A stretch of DNA of 27,372 nt from Patescibacteria group bacterium (GCA_018827685.1 JAHJXD010000053.1:1-27372), one strand, 5' to 3'. Numbered from the stretch's first letter, positions 1-7,140 are shown. The notes: generated by a model not told the origin, from the letters alone. A program made the numbers and translations.

Positions 1-1401
1 AATACCCATTAAATTTTCAATATTATTAACATATAAAATAATATTGCCGGCACGAGCCACTTCATCAATTATAACTAAAAGCCTTTCTTCGGCTTTAGTC
101 GCCGAGGCTCCGCTTAAGAGCCTGGAAATATCTAATTCTAAAAGTCGTTTATCTTTTAGCATTTTAGGCACATCCTCCTGTACCATCAGGCTCGCGATTT
201 GTCCGATAATCATATTTTTGCCAACGCCGATCTGGCCTGAGAGCAAGACTCCGTTTTCACCGCTTTCCAAAGCTTGAAAAATGGCTTTAATTTCATTTTC
301 CCGGCCAACACATAATGCTAGCCGACCTGCTTTAGCGGCTAAAGTTAAATCATAAGCAAAATGATTTAAAATCGGCGTGGCCACTGCTGTGTAAGCGCGA
401 TCCATGGCATTAGATGGTTTAAAGCGCGAGGCTTTGCGGTACAAGCGATAATTATCCGCTAAACGTTTACTAATAATAAACCACTGAATAACATTATTTA
501 TTTTATCATTATCAATTTCCAAATCGTAAAGCAGCTCGCTTAAATTTTTATCCATAGCTAAAATCGGCAAGATACAATGAATCGGCTCGACCATGTTTTG
601 CCCGGAATTTAAAGCGCTAATATAAGCTTGAAAAAAAATCTCTTTAATCTCAGGGGTTATTTGGGTTGGTTCTGCGCCAGCCTTTATTGCCAATAATTGA
701 TTTTTTAATTTAGTGATTAATTTGGCTGAATCAACATTTAGGCGGGAAAAAACTCCTGCCACCCTGCTATCTTTAAGTAAATTAAAAAATAAATGAATCG
801 GCCTAACTTGGCCATGCTTAGCATAATCAGCCAAATTAAAAGCTTGTTCAATTATCTTAAGCGCTGAAAAACTAAAACCGCTGGAAATTTCAATTTTATA
901 TTTGCTTTTTATTTTATTAAATTCAGACCAATTGTTTGGAGAATTATATTTTGCTGTTTGATTATACTTAGGTTTGGTTATTTTTTGCTTTGCCGCCTCT
1001 TCTTGGCTTAAACGGTAAATCACAAACATATCAGCCAGCAAACTAATCCAAAAAGTTAAAATCAATGGACTTTTTACGCGCCAAAAAGACAAGACCTCTA
1101 GAGTTTCCATGTTCTGGCTAACCGTGTAAGCCCAATAAATTAAAGCCATTAACCCGGTCAGCCCTATAATATAAGCTAATAAATTTAAAGCTAAATTTAA
1201 ACCTTTTTTTAAATGCCTTAACTTTATTGCCCGAACGTTTAAAATTAGATTCCAATAAAAAAATCTGCCTTGATAAAATGCTATAACGCCCGCGCCTAAA
1301 CAATTTTTGCAAGCCGAATCATTGCCCGTCTTCCCAATACCGGCGCATACAGGACAAGTAATAAATTGAATGTCTGTTTTATTTTTTTGTTCTTCTGACA
1401 T
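1..1401 (-). CDS. Membrane-anchored Clp (ClpC-like) AAA+ protein, 3' end beyond window
   Basis: The reverse strand is open from an ATG at 1401 to the window edge (467 codons, no stop). Residues 16-38 hold two CxxCxGxG-type knuckles (CPVCAGIG, CKNCLGAG) like the DnaJ zinc domain. Two hydrophobic segments follow (about 68-92 and 110-130), then a region like Clp N-terminal repeats (about 165-300), then the start of a ClpC-type D1 AAA module. D1 alignment is clear by eye (VPKMLKDKRLLELDISRLLSG, then GNIILYV), but Walker A reads GQIGVGKN (Asn396 for Thr/Ser) and the Walker B acidic pair is Asn459-Asn460. Clp ATPases unfold proteins for ClpP or for refolding; this one would sit on the membrane facing the cytoplasm. 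D2 lies outside the window. It ends an operon-like run with the 121-aa membrane protein 15 bp upstream. Family call firm, exact role inferred. Confidence 0.82.
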   Translation of the reverse strand, partial: MSEEQKNKTDIQFITCPVCAGIGKTGNDSACKNCLGAGVIAFYQGRFFYWNLILNVRAIKLRHLKKGLNLALNLLAYIIGLTGLMALIYWAYTVSQNMETLEVLSFWRVKSPLILTFWISLLADMFVIYRLSQEEAAKQKITKPKYNQTAKYNSPNNWSEFNKIKSKYKIEISSGFSFSALKIIEQAFNLADYAKHGQVRPIHLFFNLLKDSRVAGVFSRLNVDSAKLITKLKNQLLAIKAGAEPTQITPEIKEIFFQAYISALNSGQNMVEPIHCILPILAMDKNLSELLYDLEIDNDKINNVIQWFIISKRLADNYRLYRKASRFKPSNAMDRAYTAVATPILNHFAYDLTLAAKAGRLALCVGRENEIKAIFQALESGENGVLLSGQIGVGKNMIIGQIASLMVQEDVPKMLKDKRLLELDISRLLSGASATKAEERLLVIIDEVARAGNIILYVNNIENLMGI

Positions 1402-1416
1402 GTTTTTTTTCTCGAA

Positions 1417-1782
1417 TTATAAAAACTGAAAAATAATTTCATAAATAACAAACGCGGGAAATAAAATCCAAAAAATAACTACGACCAGCGACATTATCAG
1501 CCAAAACAGCATAACTATGCTTCTAAAAATAATCTGCGCCAAGCGCATAAAAAAACTAATTAGCATACCCTGCCAATCGTATTGAGCATACATGGGACGG
1601 AAAATATTTTTTACCCAAACAAAAAGTGCTAAAAATTTCTGCTTGTCGGCTAAAAAATTTATTATACTCATAACCAAATTTACCAACCCGCGGCCATACC
1701 ACCAAACAGGAAAATACAAAACATCGCAGATTATTCCCATTAAAATTTTAGCGCTATAAAAGCTTAAATTATCGTTAATCAT
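1417..1782 (-). CDS. Small integral membrane protein, unknown function
   Basis: A 121-aa protein with no family I recognise. It has an N-terminal hydrophobic stretch (about residues 10-45, with WWYGRG and a VMSIINF helix), a short polar stretch around DKQKF and AQYDWQG, and a very hydrophobic C-terminal half (about 75-121, LFWLIMSLVVVIFWILF). I read three or four membrane segments. The ATG start has no Shine-Dalgarno sequence, like its neighbours. It lies 15 bp upstream of the membrane-anchored Clp-like gene on the same strand, so the two are probably co-transcribed and could act together at the membrane, but this rests on proximity only. Confidence 0.65.
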   Translation of the reverse strand: MINDNLSFYSAKILMGIICDVLYFPVWWYGRGLVNLVMSIINFLADKQKFLALFVWVKNIFRPMYAQYDWQGMLISFFMRLAQIIFRSIVMLFWLIMSLVVVIFWILFPAFVIYEIIFQFL

Positions 1783-1860
1783 ATATGCGTTTGGTGTAAT
1801 TCCAACACACCTTGTTATTCCCGCGCAACAGACTGTCTAAATTTTGGGGTAAGGCATAAT

Positions 1861-2751
1861 TCATCTCTGACCCCTTTGCCTTATTTTAAACTTCTCTCCG
1901 ACCATAACTATTAGCAGGCTAATAAGCCAAGCTATTTTTAAAATCCAGTATTGCCAGCTCGGCTGCCACTTTTTAAAATATTTTAACATTGAGTCGCGGA
2001 AATATTTTTGTTTGACTGCCAGCTTTACTTGCTTAAAACTCTGCCCCATTAAATCAATACATTCAGCCGTTGGCATATACCAAATTTCTCCGCCGGCCGC
2101 TTTGACGCGCCTGCAATAATCAACCTCTTCAAACCAGAGAAAAAACCTTTCATCTATCATACCAATTTTTTCAATCACCTGTTTTCTGATCATGAAAAAA
2201 CCGCCCCTAATAGAATCAACCGAGGCTGACTTAGTATAATCAAAATCACTATTCAAATATTTATTTAAAACAGCTGGAAATATATGGGGAATTTTTAAAA
2301 TAATCGCCAATTGATCTGCTAATGCTGGAAAACGGCGCACCTGCTTGATAATGCGAGCGTTTTCATCAACTAATTTGCAGCCGGCGATCCATGCCTGATC
2401 ATGCTGATCCATCCAGGAAATCATGCGCGATAAAGTATCATTAAACACGCGCATATCCGGGTTTAAAAGCAAAACGTATCTGCCGCTTGCCTGTTTGATA
2501 GCCTGATTATTGGCTTTAGCAAAACCTAAATTTTCCCGGTTAACTATTAACTTTACCTTATCGACTTTGTCGGATTTCACAGGGTAAATTCGCGGATAAT
2601 ATTTTTTTACCATTTCAACCGTACTGTCATGAGAATCATTATCAACCACAAAAACTTCAAAATTAACGCCTTGGCTTTCAAAAAGCGCCCTTAAATTGTT
2701 TTTTAATTTTTCCTTAACGTTCCAGGAAACGATAATAATTGATAAATCCAT
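1861..2751 (-). CDS. Family 2 glycosyltransferase (GT-A fold)
   Basis: A 296-aa GT2 enzyme. It opens with the nucleotide-sugar binding strand DLSIIIVSWNVKEKL, has VFVVDNDSHDST, and carries LLLNPDMRVF where GT-A enzymes have the metal-binding DxD. IRGGFFMIRKQV and FFLWFEEVDYCRRVKAAG are typical of the rhamnosyltransferase-like GT2 branch. A C-terminal hydrophobic segment (about 268-288) suggests membrane attachment. It should transfer a sugar from an NDP donor during surface polysaccharide synthesis; the acceptor cannot be told. It starts 7 bp after the stop of a second GT2 gene and shares a run with an RmlA-like transferase, which fits a cell-surface glycan cluster. Confidence 0.88.
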   Translation of the reverse strand: MDLSIIIVSWNVKEKLKNNLRALFESQGVNFEVFVVDNDSHDSTVEMVKKYYPRIYPVKSDKVDKVKLIVNRENLGFAKANNQAIKQASGRYVLLLNPDMRVFNDTLSRMISWMDQHDQAWIAGCKLVDENARIIKQVRRFPALADQLAIILKIPHIFPAVLNKYLNSDFDYTKSASVDSIRGGFFMIRKQVIEKIGMIDERFFLWFEEVDYCRRVKAAGGEIWYMPTAECIDLMGQSFKQVKLAVKQKYFRDSMLKYFKKWQPSWQYWILKIAWLISLLIVMVGEKFKIRQRGQR

Positions 2752-2758
2752 AAAAAAA

Positions 2759-3787
2759 TTATTTCATCAATTTTTCAATTTCTTTAATATCAACTCTAAC
2801 TTTTAGCTGTTGTTTTCTCTTGTTTATTTTATCTCTTAATTTCCATAGTTTAATTAATTCTTTTAATAAATATTGTTCAAATAAAACAGTAAATGTCAAA
2901 ATTTCCAGTTGATATAGCCAAAACCAAAATTTTGTTTTCCAAGAAAAAGCCAGTTGACAATATTTTAAAACAATAATCCATTGGCCAAAAAAAGACCATT
3001 GTTTTATTTTTCTTTTTTTTTCTGTCCTATTTTTTATAATCTTCCAGATACTATCGCCTATTCTGCTCGCTGTCCGATCATGATAAATCATTGCTGAATT
3101 TACTAACACTATTTTCCACCCGGCTAATCTCAATCTTAACGACAAATCACAATCTTCTTTATACATAAACATTAATTCGTCAAAATATTCCTGATAAACT
3201 CCATTATTAAAAGCCACATCTGTCAAGGTTTTAATTTTAAACATAGCTGCCGCTCCGGTAAAACCAAAAATTTCTTTTGACAATATAGTTGTTGTATTTT
3301 TTTCAATTTCTCCCTGTTCTCCCTGTTTATAATCTATAAAACGAAGTTTTTGGTCACAAACAATTCCATAGCTATCAATAATATTTGTTTTTTTCTTATG
3401 CTCAAAATCCCATTTTAAAATTTTCGGTTGCGCTGCTCCAATTTCTTTATCTGTTTCAATGGCCCTGGCCATATTCTCGATCATTTTAGGATCAAAAATC
3501 ATATCAGGATTCAACGCTAAAAAATATTCAGCCCCATGTTTAATAGCCTGATTGATTATTAAATTATATGCTTTAGCAAAACCCAAATTTTTCCCTGCCC
3601 ATTTTATATCAATTTCCGAATAATTCTTTCTAATATATTCATAATTTTCACTACCCTGCTCTTCGCTATTATCAATCGCTATAATTTTGTAATCCTTGTA
3701 AGTCTGCGCTTTTAAACACGGCAAAAAATATGGCAAATACTTTGCCGTAAATACGCCGTAAGTTATAAAACCAATATATAAACGCAT
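2759..3787 (-). CDS. Family 2 glycosyltransferase
   Basis: A 342-aa GT2 protein from the ATG at 3787 (MRLYIGFITYG). A TTG nine bases upstream is in frame but lies inside a tandem repeat, so I prefer the ATG. Family marks are IIAIDNSEEQG, NLGFAKAYNLIINQA, ALNPDMIFDPKM (DxD-like NPD) and DELMFMYKEDCDLSLRLRLAG, the acidic cluster expected near the catalytic base. The C-terminal 90 residues are basic and partly hydrophobic (FGQWIIVLKYCQLAF, LYQLEILTFTVLFEQYLL), which suggests peripheral membrane contact. It is paired with the downstream GT2 gene and likely acts in the same glycan pathway. A 98-bp heptamer repeat abuts the start codon and occupies the place of a normal 5' leader. Confidence 0.86.
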   Translation of the reverse strand: MRLYIGFITYGVFTAKYLPYFLPCLKAQTYKDYKIIAIDNSEEQGSENYEYIRKNYSEIDIKWAGKNLGFAKAYNLIINQAIKHGAEYFLALNPDMIFDPKMIENMARAIETDKEIGAAQPKILKWDFEHKKKTNIIDSYGIVCDQKLRFIDYKQGEQGEIEKNTTTILSKEIFGFTGAAAMFKIKTLTDVAFNNGVYQEYFDELMFMYKEDCDLSLRLRLAGWKIVLVNSAMIYHDRTASRIGDSIWKIIKNRTEKKRKIKQWSFFGQWIIVLKYCQLAFSWKTKFWFWLYQLEILTFTVLFEQYLLKELIKLWKLRDKINKRKQQLKVRVDIKEIEKLMK

Positions 3788-3885
3788 AGCTCGCAACGCG
3801 TAACTCGTAGCTCGTAACTCGTAGCTCGTAACTCGTAACTCGTAACTCGTAACTCACAACTCGTAGCTCGTAGCTCGTAGCTTTT
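3788..3885. repeat. Heptamer tandem repeat, 14 units of AACTCGT/AGCTCGT
   Basis: Fourteen consecutive 7-bp units run from 3788 to 3885: AACTCGT and AGCTCGT alternate irregularly, with variants AGCTCGC, AACGCGT, AACTCAC and AGCTTTT. The array starts directly upstream of the glycosyltransferase start codon and ends 14 bp before the stop of the RmlA-like gene, filling the intergenic gap. The same 7-bp period with a related unit (GTTACGA) is found at 18940-18974. Confidence 0.9.
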
Positions 3886-3898
3886 CACATTACGCAAA

Positions 3899-4624
3899 TT
3901 AAATTATTAACTTGTCTTGCAATTTTTCCTTGGCTAAAATTTGCGCTGCCAATAAACTGTTAAAAGTACCAGCGTCAATCCATTCGCCATTAATCATAGC
4001 CACTTCTAACTCGCCTTTTTTCAAATACCAATTTTGTAAATCAGTTATTTCCAGTTCGCCGCGCTCGCTTGGTTTAAGGCTTTTAGCCGCTTTAACCACC
4101 CGACTATCAAAAATATATAAACCGGTTATGGCATAATCACTTAGCCATTGTTTAGGTTTTTCCTTAATTTCAACCGCCTTCATGCTGGCGTCAAATTTAA
4201 CTACGCCAAACCTTTCCGGATCGCTAACTTTTTTAGCAAACACCTTGCCGCCGCTTTTAAAACTTTTTATATCTTGGCTTAAATCATCTTCAAAAATATT
4301 ATCGCCCAAAATCATGGTAACATTATCCTGGTCAATAAAATTTTCACCAATTATAAAAGCATCAGCCAGACCGCGAGGCTTATCCTGAATTTCATAAGTA
4401 AATTTAACCCCAAAATCTTTGCCACTGCCCAATAAATTCAAATAATCTCCTGCCCGCTCAGGAGAAATAATAATCAAAATTTCTTTAATACCAACCTTTA
4501 TTAATGTATTAAGCGGATAATAAATCATGGGCCGATTATATACGGGCAGTAATTGTTTAGAAGTCACTTTTGTACATGGCCTCAACCTAGTGGCGTTCCC
4601 GCCTGATAAAATAATTCCGCGCAT
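3899..4624 (-). CDS. rmlA-like: Sugar-1-phosphate nucleotidyltransferase, RmlA-like (short form)
   Basis: A 241-aa nucleotidyltransferase. The N-terminal signature GIILSGGNATRLRPCTKVTS with KQLLPVYNRPMIYYPLNTL is that of glucose-1-phosphate thymidylyltransferases, and MILGDNIFEDDL carries the metal-binding aspartate. Later marks are DPERFGVVKFD, KEKPKQWLSDYAITGLYIFD and EWIDAGTFNSLLAA. It should join a sugar 1-phosphate to dTTP or UTP and release pyrophosphate, providing activated sugar for the two glycosyltransferases downstream. It lacks the C-terminal extension of the 290-aa enzymes, as the short RmlA group does. No rmlB, rmlC or rmlD is in view, so dTDP-rhamnose synthesis is not shown. 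It starts with ATG without a Shine-Dalgarno sequence. Confidence 0.87.
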   Translation of the reverse strand: MRGIILSGGNATRLRPCTKVTSKQLLPVYNRPMIYYPLNTLIKVGIKEILIIISPERAGDYLNLLGSGKDFGVKFTYEIQDKPRGLADAFIIGENFIDQDNVTMILGDNIFEDDLSQDIKSFKSGGKVFAKKVSDPERFGVVKFDASMKAVEIKEKPKQWLSDYAITGLYIFDSRVVKAAKSLKPSERGELEITDLQNWYLKKGELEVAMINGEWIDAGTFNSLLAAQILAKEKLQDKLII

Positions 4625-4701
4625 AATACAAGTTTAAAGTTTAAAAATAAAAAATTTAGGATTTTCCGCTCAAAAGAGCATTGAGCCGCAGTCCTATTAA
4701 A

Positions 4702-4731
4702 ATTATACCACATTCCAATCAGTTGAACCAA
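4702..4731 (-). promoter_or_regulatory. Likely promoter of the RmlA-like gene
   Basis: On the minus strand a perfect TATAAT (4707-4702) follows TTGGTT (4731-4726) with an 18-bp spacer. The leader from there to the start at 4624 is about 70 nt and holds a small hairpin (GCTC AAAA GAGC). It is divergent from the Fic promoter, about 30 bp away. Confidence 0.55.
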
Positions 4732-4757
4732 GCGTCGCATCAAACCGTAATTTCGAA

Positions 4758-4786
4758 TTGACAAATCCACCATATTTGTCTATGAT
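4758..4786 (+). promoter_or_regulatory. Promoter with embedded operator for the Fic module
   Basis: TTGACA (4758-4763), a 17-bp spacer and TATGAT (4781-4786) form a near-consensus sigma-70 promoter. The ATG at 4793 lies only 6 nt after the -10, so transcription should begin at or next to the start codon (leaderless). An inverted repeat GACAAAT-N7-ATTTGTC (4760-4766, 4774-4780) fills the space between -35 and -10, where a repressor would block polymerase; autoregulation by the module is an inference. Confidence 0.7.
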
Positions 4787-4792
4787 ATAAAC

Positions 4793-5026
4793 ATGAAAAC
4801 TACAATTCTAAACAATAAAACACGGGAAAAATATTTTAGAGAAATCTTTGTCAGTCTAGTCTATGACAACATGGCCATGGAAGACGAAGCGGTTTTTTCT
4901 AAAAAAACTATTGCCGAGCGCTATAAGTTGCAAATAGACAATTTAATCAAAGAAGGCGCTCACAAAAAAATCGTAATTCCGAATTCATACTATGTCAAAG
5001 ACAAAACCAACTTATCGAGAAACTAA
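4793..5026 (+). CDS. Small protein with Fic inhibitory-helix-like segment, putative antitoxin
   Basis: A 77-aa protein whose 3' end overlaps the Fic gene by 35 bp in another frame. Residues about 20-40 (YDNMAMEDEAVFSKKT) resemble the Fic N-terminal region whose common form is NSxAIEGNxLT, where the glutamate plugs the ATP site. Here the flanking residues differ (Asp-Glu instead of Gly-Asn). In class I Fic systems the inhibitory helix is a separate small antitoxin gene overlapping the toxin gene, which is the arrangement seen. The alternative is a class II Fic protein split by a frameshift at the overlap. Its promoter is compact and predicted leaderless. Function by analogy only. Confidence 0.55.
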   Translation: MKTTILNNKTREKYFREIFVSLVYDNMAMEDEAVFSKKTIAERYKLQIDNLIKEGAHKKIVIPNSYYVKDKTNLSRN

Positions 5027-5552
5027 GTTTGGTATTCTTTCTGTTGCTGAAATTGAAGCGTTGATAACTGACGGTGTTGCCAATGTCAACGCTTTTTTGT
5101 TGCGCGAATTTGACAACTTGCCTATTGGCGTTAAAACGGCTAAGGAGTTGCATGAAAAAATTGCCGGGCATGTTTTTGACGAGGCTGGCGGCTTCAGAAA
5201 AAAAGAAGTGACTGTTGGTCATTACGAACCGCCAAAATTCTTTCAAATTCCCGAGCTAATGACAAATTGGGAGTCCGATTACAACGAACGGCATAAACAC
5301 GCAAAACGTCAAGATGAAAAAATCGAACTGCTCGCCTGGATGATGCATAAATTTTTATTAATTCATCCGTTTTTTGATTATAACGGTCGAATCGCTCGAC
5401 TACTCGGCCAATTATTTCTTCTTCAACATAAATTGCCTATTTCAAGTTTTATCGGCATAAAACGAACTGATTTTTCAACCGCCATGAAAAAGGCAACAGC
5501 CGAACATGATATTGAAAGCGTAATTAAACTGATAAATAAAAGCATTCAATAA
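4992..5552 (+). CDS. Fic domain protein (putative AMP transferase toxin)
   Basis: A 186-aa Fic-fold protein. The active-site loop HPFFDYNGRIAR matches HPFx(D/E)GNGRxxR, with Tyr in place of the first Gly; the catalytic His and both Arg are present. Upstream, AKELHEKIAGHVFDEAGGFRKKEV is the usual GxFR segment, and PPKFFQIPELMTNW follows. Fic enzymes move AMP, or less often other groups, from nucleotides to protein hydroxyl groups. It begins inside the preceding 77-aa gene, as in toxin-antitoxin pairs with translational coupling. The Tyr substitution sits in the phosphate-binding anion hole, so activity may be altered. A GC-rich attC-like palindrome starts about 15 bp after its stop. Confidence 0.85.
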   Translation: MSKTKPTYRETKFGILSVAEIEALITDGVANVNAFLLREFDNLPIGVKTAKELHEKIAGHVFDEAGGFRKKEVTVGHYEPPKFFQIPELMTNWESDYNERHKHAKRQDEKIELLAWMMHKFLLIHPFFDYNGRIARLLGQLFLLQHKLPISSFIGIKRTDFSTAMKKATAEHDIESVIKLINKSIQ

Positions 5553-5566
5553 GGAGTTTTTGTTTT

Positions 5567-5683
5567 TGGGCTATAACGCGCTATATCCGGCTGCGGCTTC
5601 ATAGAAGCCTTCGCTGAAATTCTGCTTCGCTGCGTTGCGCTTTTATTTTGCATAACGCGCGCTTGCCAGCGCGCGTTATGTGC
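5567..5683. repeat. GC-rich palindromic attC-like element
   Basis: About 117 bp of GC-rich sequence in AT-rich surroundings. The right part is a perfect 13-bp inverted repeat CATAACGCGCGCT (5651-5663) / AGCGCGCGTTATG (5668-5680) with a 4-nt loop. ATAACGCGC near 5573-5581 can also pair with GCGCGTTAT at the right end, enclosing a second hairpin GGCTTC-ATA-GAAGCC (5595-5609). Ends with (T/C)ATAACGC and GCGTTATG around an imperfect foldback resemble integron attC sites, but the strict GTTRRRY core is not matched and no integrase is in view. Confidence 0.5.
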
Positions 5684-5736
5684 AATATTACTCGGCAGAC
5701 ATTAAATTTATATAATTCATCAAATATTTTCTAAAT

Positions 5737-6295
5737 ATGAATCCATTAAAGATAATTCAAAAGTATTACCAAATAGACTCTAAATCTTATCAATTTTTAG
5801 TAGAACATAGCAAAGCAGTTACAAAAAAAGCTATTGAAATTGCAAAAAAAGTTCCTCACTTTAATCCTGATCTGAAATTTATAGAAGAAGCTTCCATGTT
5901 ACATGATATTGGGATTTTCTTAACTAATGCTCCTGAAATTGAATGTTTTGGCAAGAAACCCTATATCTGTCATGGATATTTGGGTAGAGAAATTTTAGAA
6001 AAAGAAGGTTTTCCAAAACACGCATTAGTTTGTGAAAGACATATAGGCGTAGGAATTTCAGTCAAAGATATTGAGGAACAAAAATTACCAATTCCAAAAA
6101 AAGATATGATTCCAATTTCAATAGAAGAACAAATAATTTGCTTTGCTGACAAATTCTTTTCTAAAAATGAGGAATTTTTATCCAAAGAAAAAAATCTTGA
6201 TAAAGATTAGAAAGGGTTTATTAAAATTTGGTAATAATAAAGTGAAAATATTTGATGAATGGATTAAAAAATTTAGAAACCTACGGCGTAGCTGA
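5737..6295 (+). pseudogene. HD-domain phosphohydrolase-like gene, frameshifted near its 3' end
   Basis: The main frame gives 157 aa: EHSKAVTKKAIEIAKKV, the HD motif MLHDIGIFLTNAPEI, then CHGYLGREILEKEG, ERHIGVGIS and EEQIICFADKFFSK. The paired His/Asp residues are those of HD metal phosphohydrolases. It stops at 6210 right after NLDKD, but the adjacent frame continues at once with IRKGLLKFGNNKVKIFDEW (stop at 6293-6295), the kind of C-terminus this group has. One extra base near 6205 would explain it. So this is either a recent frameshift or a sequencing error. The metal centre is entirely in the first frame, so a truncated protein might keep some function. Substrate unknown. Confidence 0.72.
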
Positions 6296-6404
6296 CGAAA
6301 CGGAGAAAAAGTTAGGCACAAATCCGAACAAATCAGATTCAGACGGCGACGGCCATAAGGATGGCACGGAAGTTTTAAACGGTTTTGACCCGCTCAAAAA
6401 ATAG
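6255..6404 (+). pseudogene. Thrombospondin-type-3-repeat surface protein, C-terminal fragment
   Basis: A 49-codon frame with KKLGTNPNKSDSDGDGHKDG followed by TEVLNGFDPLKK and a stop. The DSDGDGxKDGxE calcium-binding loop ending in a NGxxPL tail is the standard C-terminus of thrombospondin type 3 repeat surface proteins. No signal peptide or further repeats precede it; the frame overlaps the shifted C-terminus of the HD gene. I read it as the 3' scrap of a larger secreted protein gene left by a deletion that joined it to the HD gene. Confidence 0.6.
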
Positions 6405-6436
6405 TATTATTCAACAAATTTTGTTTACATCTACTA

Positions 6437-6472
6437 TTGACATAAATTATACAAACTAATATACTTTGTATA
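6437..6472 (+). promoter_or_regulatory. Promoter with operator-like inverted repeat before the Fic-N remnant
   Basis: TTGACA (6437-6442), 17-bp spacer, TATACT (6460-6465); expected start near 6472, giving a 28-nt leader to the ATG at 6500. An inverted repeat TATACAAA (6448-6455) / TTTGTATA (6465-6472) with a 9-bp spacer surrounds the -10, which suggests repressor binding. Confidence 0.65.
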
Positions 6473-6499
6473 TATTGATAAAAAAATAGATACAAACCA

Positions 6500-6664
6500 A
6501 TGAAAATAACAGAAATTGGCATATACAAAGCGCAAATAACCGGATTTAAGGCTTTTGTACCTCACCCTTTCCCGCCGAAAGACGGCTTTGATTTTGATCA
6601 AAATATCCTTAAAAAAAACAATGAGGCTACTCGCCTGCTTGGCAAATTGGCAGGCAGAAAATAA
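6500..6664 (+). pseudogene. Truncated Fic protein: N-terminal (Fic_N-type) domain only
   Basis: The ATG at 6500 opens a 54-codon frame with YKAQITGFKAFVPHPFPP, then ILKKNNEATRLLGKLAGRK and a stop. The pattern FxPxPLPP followed by a seAtxxLGxLdG helix is characteristic of the Fic_N domain that begins Fic/DOC proteins of about 370 aa. The catalytic Fic core and C-terminal winged helix are missing, so the gene is a remnant. A good promoter survives in front of it. The frame that follows downstream is unrelated to Fic. Confidence 0.65.
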
Positions 6665-6743
6665 TGCTTATGAATTTTCAGAAATAGATGAAAAAAGACA
6701 GAAAGGGATTTATGATGATTCGTCTAGTAGGCACAGGCAAAGC

Positions 6744-7079
6744 ATGCAATTTTTTCTTGAGCACGATCTTCTCATGAAGACGAATCAAATGTTTAAAAAA
6801 GCCGAGAACACAATCACGAGCAAAGAATATTGGGAAAAATATTTCGCCGAAAATTCGGATAAAAAACCTTCAAAAATAGTATACTATAGTGGCGATCCGA
6901 CGGAAGCACTAGATAGTTTTAAAAGAAAAAACGGAATCACAAAAAAATCTCAGGAAGAAAACCTCGGTTTTAACGAGCATTCAGTAGAAAAAAATTCTCC
7001 TCAGATTGCAAGCGGCATGGATCGATTTAAGTCGATTGCGAAAGAGGTTATAAATAGCTATTACGAAACCAAACAATAA
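6744..7079 (+). CDS. Unrecognised protein, possibly the 3' part of a broken gene
   Basis: I do not recognise this protein. The frame is open well upstream of the ATG I chose at 6744 (back to about 6555, where it overlaps the Fic_N remnant out of frame), so the true N-terminus may have been lost in the same deletion. From 6744 it is 111 aa, charged and soluble, with FLEHDLLMKTNQMFKKAENT, SKEYWEKYFAENSDKKPSKI and a C-terminal helix MDRFKSIAKEVINSYYETKQ. No membrane segment or catalytic motif is visible. It is the last accessory gene before the secE promoter. Confidence 0.4.
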   Translation: MQFFLEHDLLMKTNQMFKKAENTITSKEYWEKYFAENSDKKPSKIVYYSGDPTEALDSFKRKNGITKKSQEENLGFNEHSVEKNSPQIASGMDRFKSIAKEVINSYYETKQ

Positions 7080-7140
7080 AGAGTTTTAATGAGGGGAAAA
7101 TAAATATGAATGAGTTTAACAATTTAGAGAAGACTTATCC

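Noticed and set aside
1800..1870. GGGGTCAGAGATGAATTA near the glycosyltransferase stop as a transposon end
   Set aside because: It resembles REP/IS200-type ends I have seen, but only a short GGGGT/ACCCC pairing exists and no second end or transposase is near.
6555..6743. N-terminal part of the 174-aa frame beginning with TTG at 6555
   Set aside because: It overlaps, out of frame, the clearly recognisable Fic_N remnant, so the first 60 residues are probably not translated.
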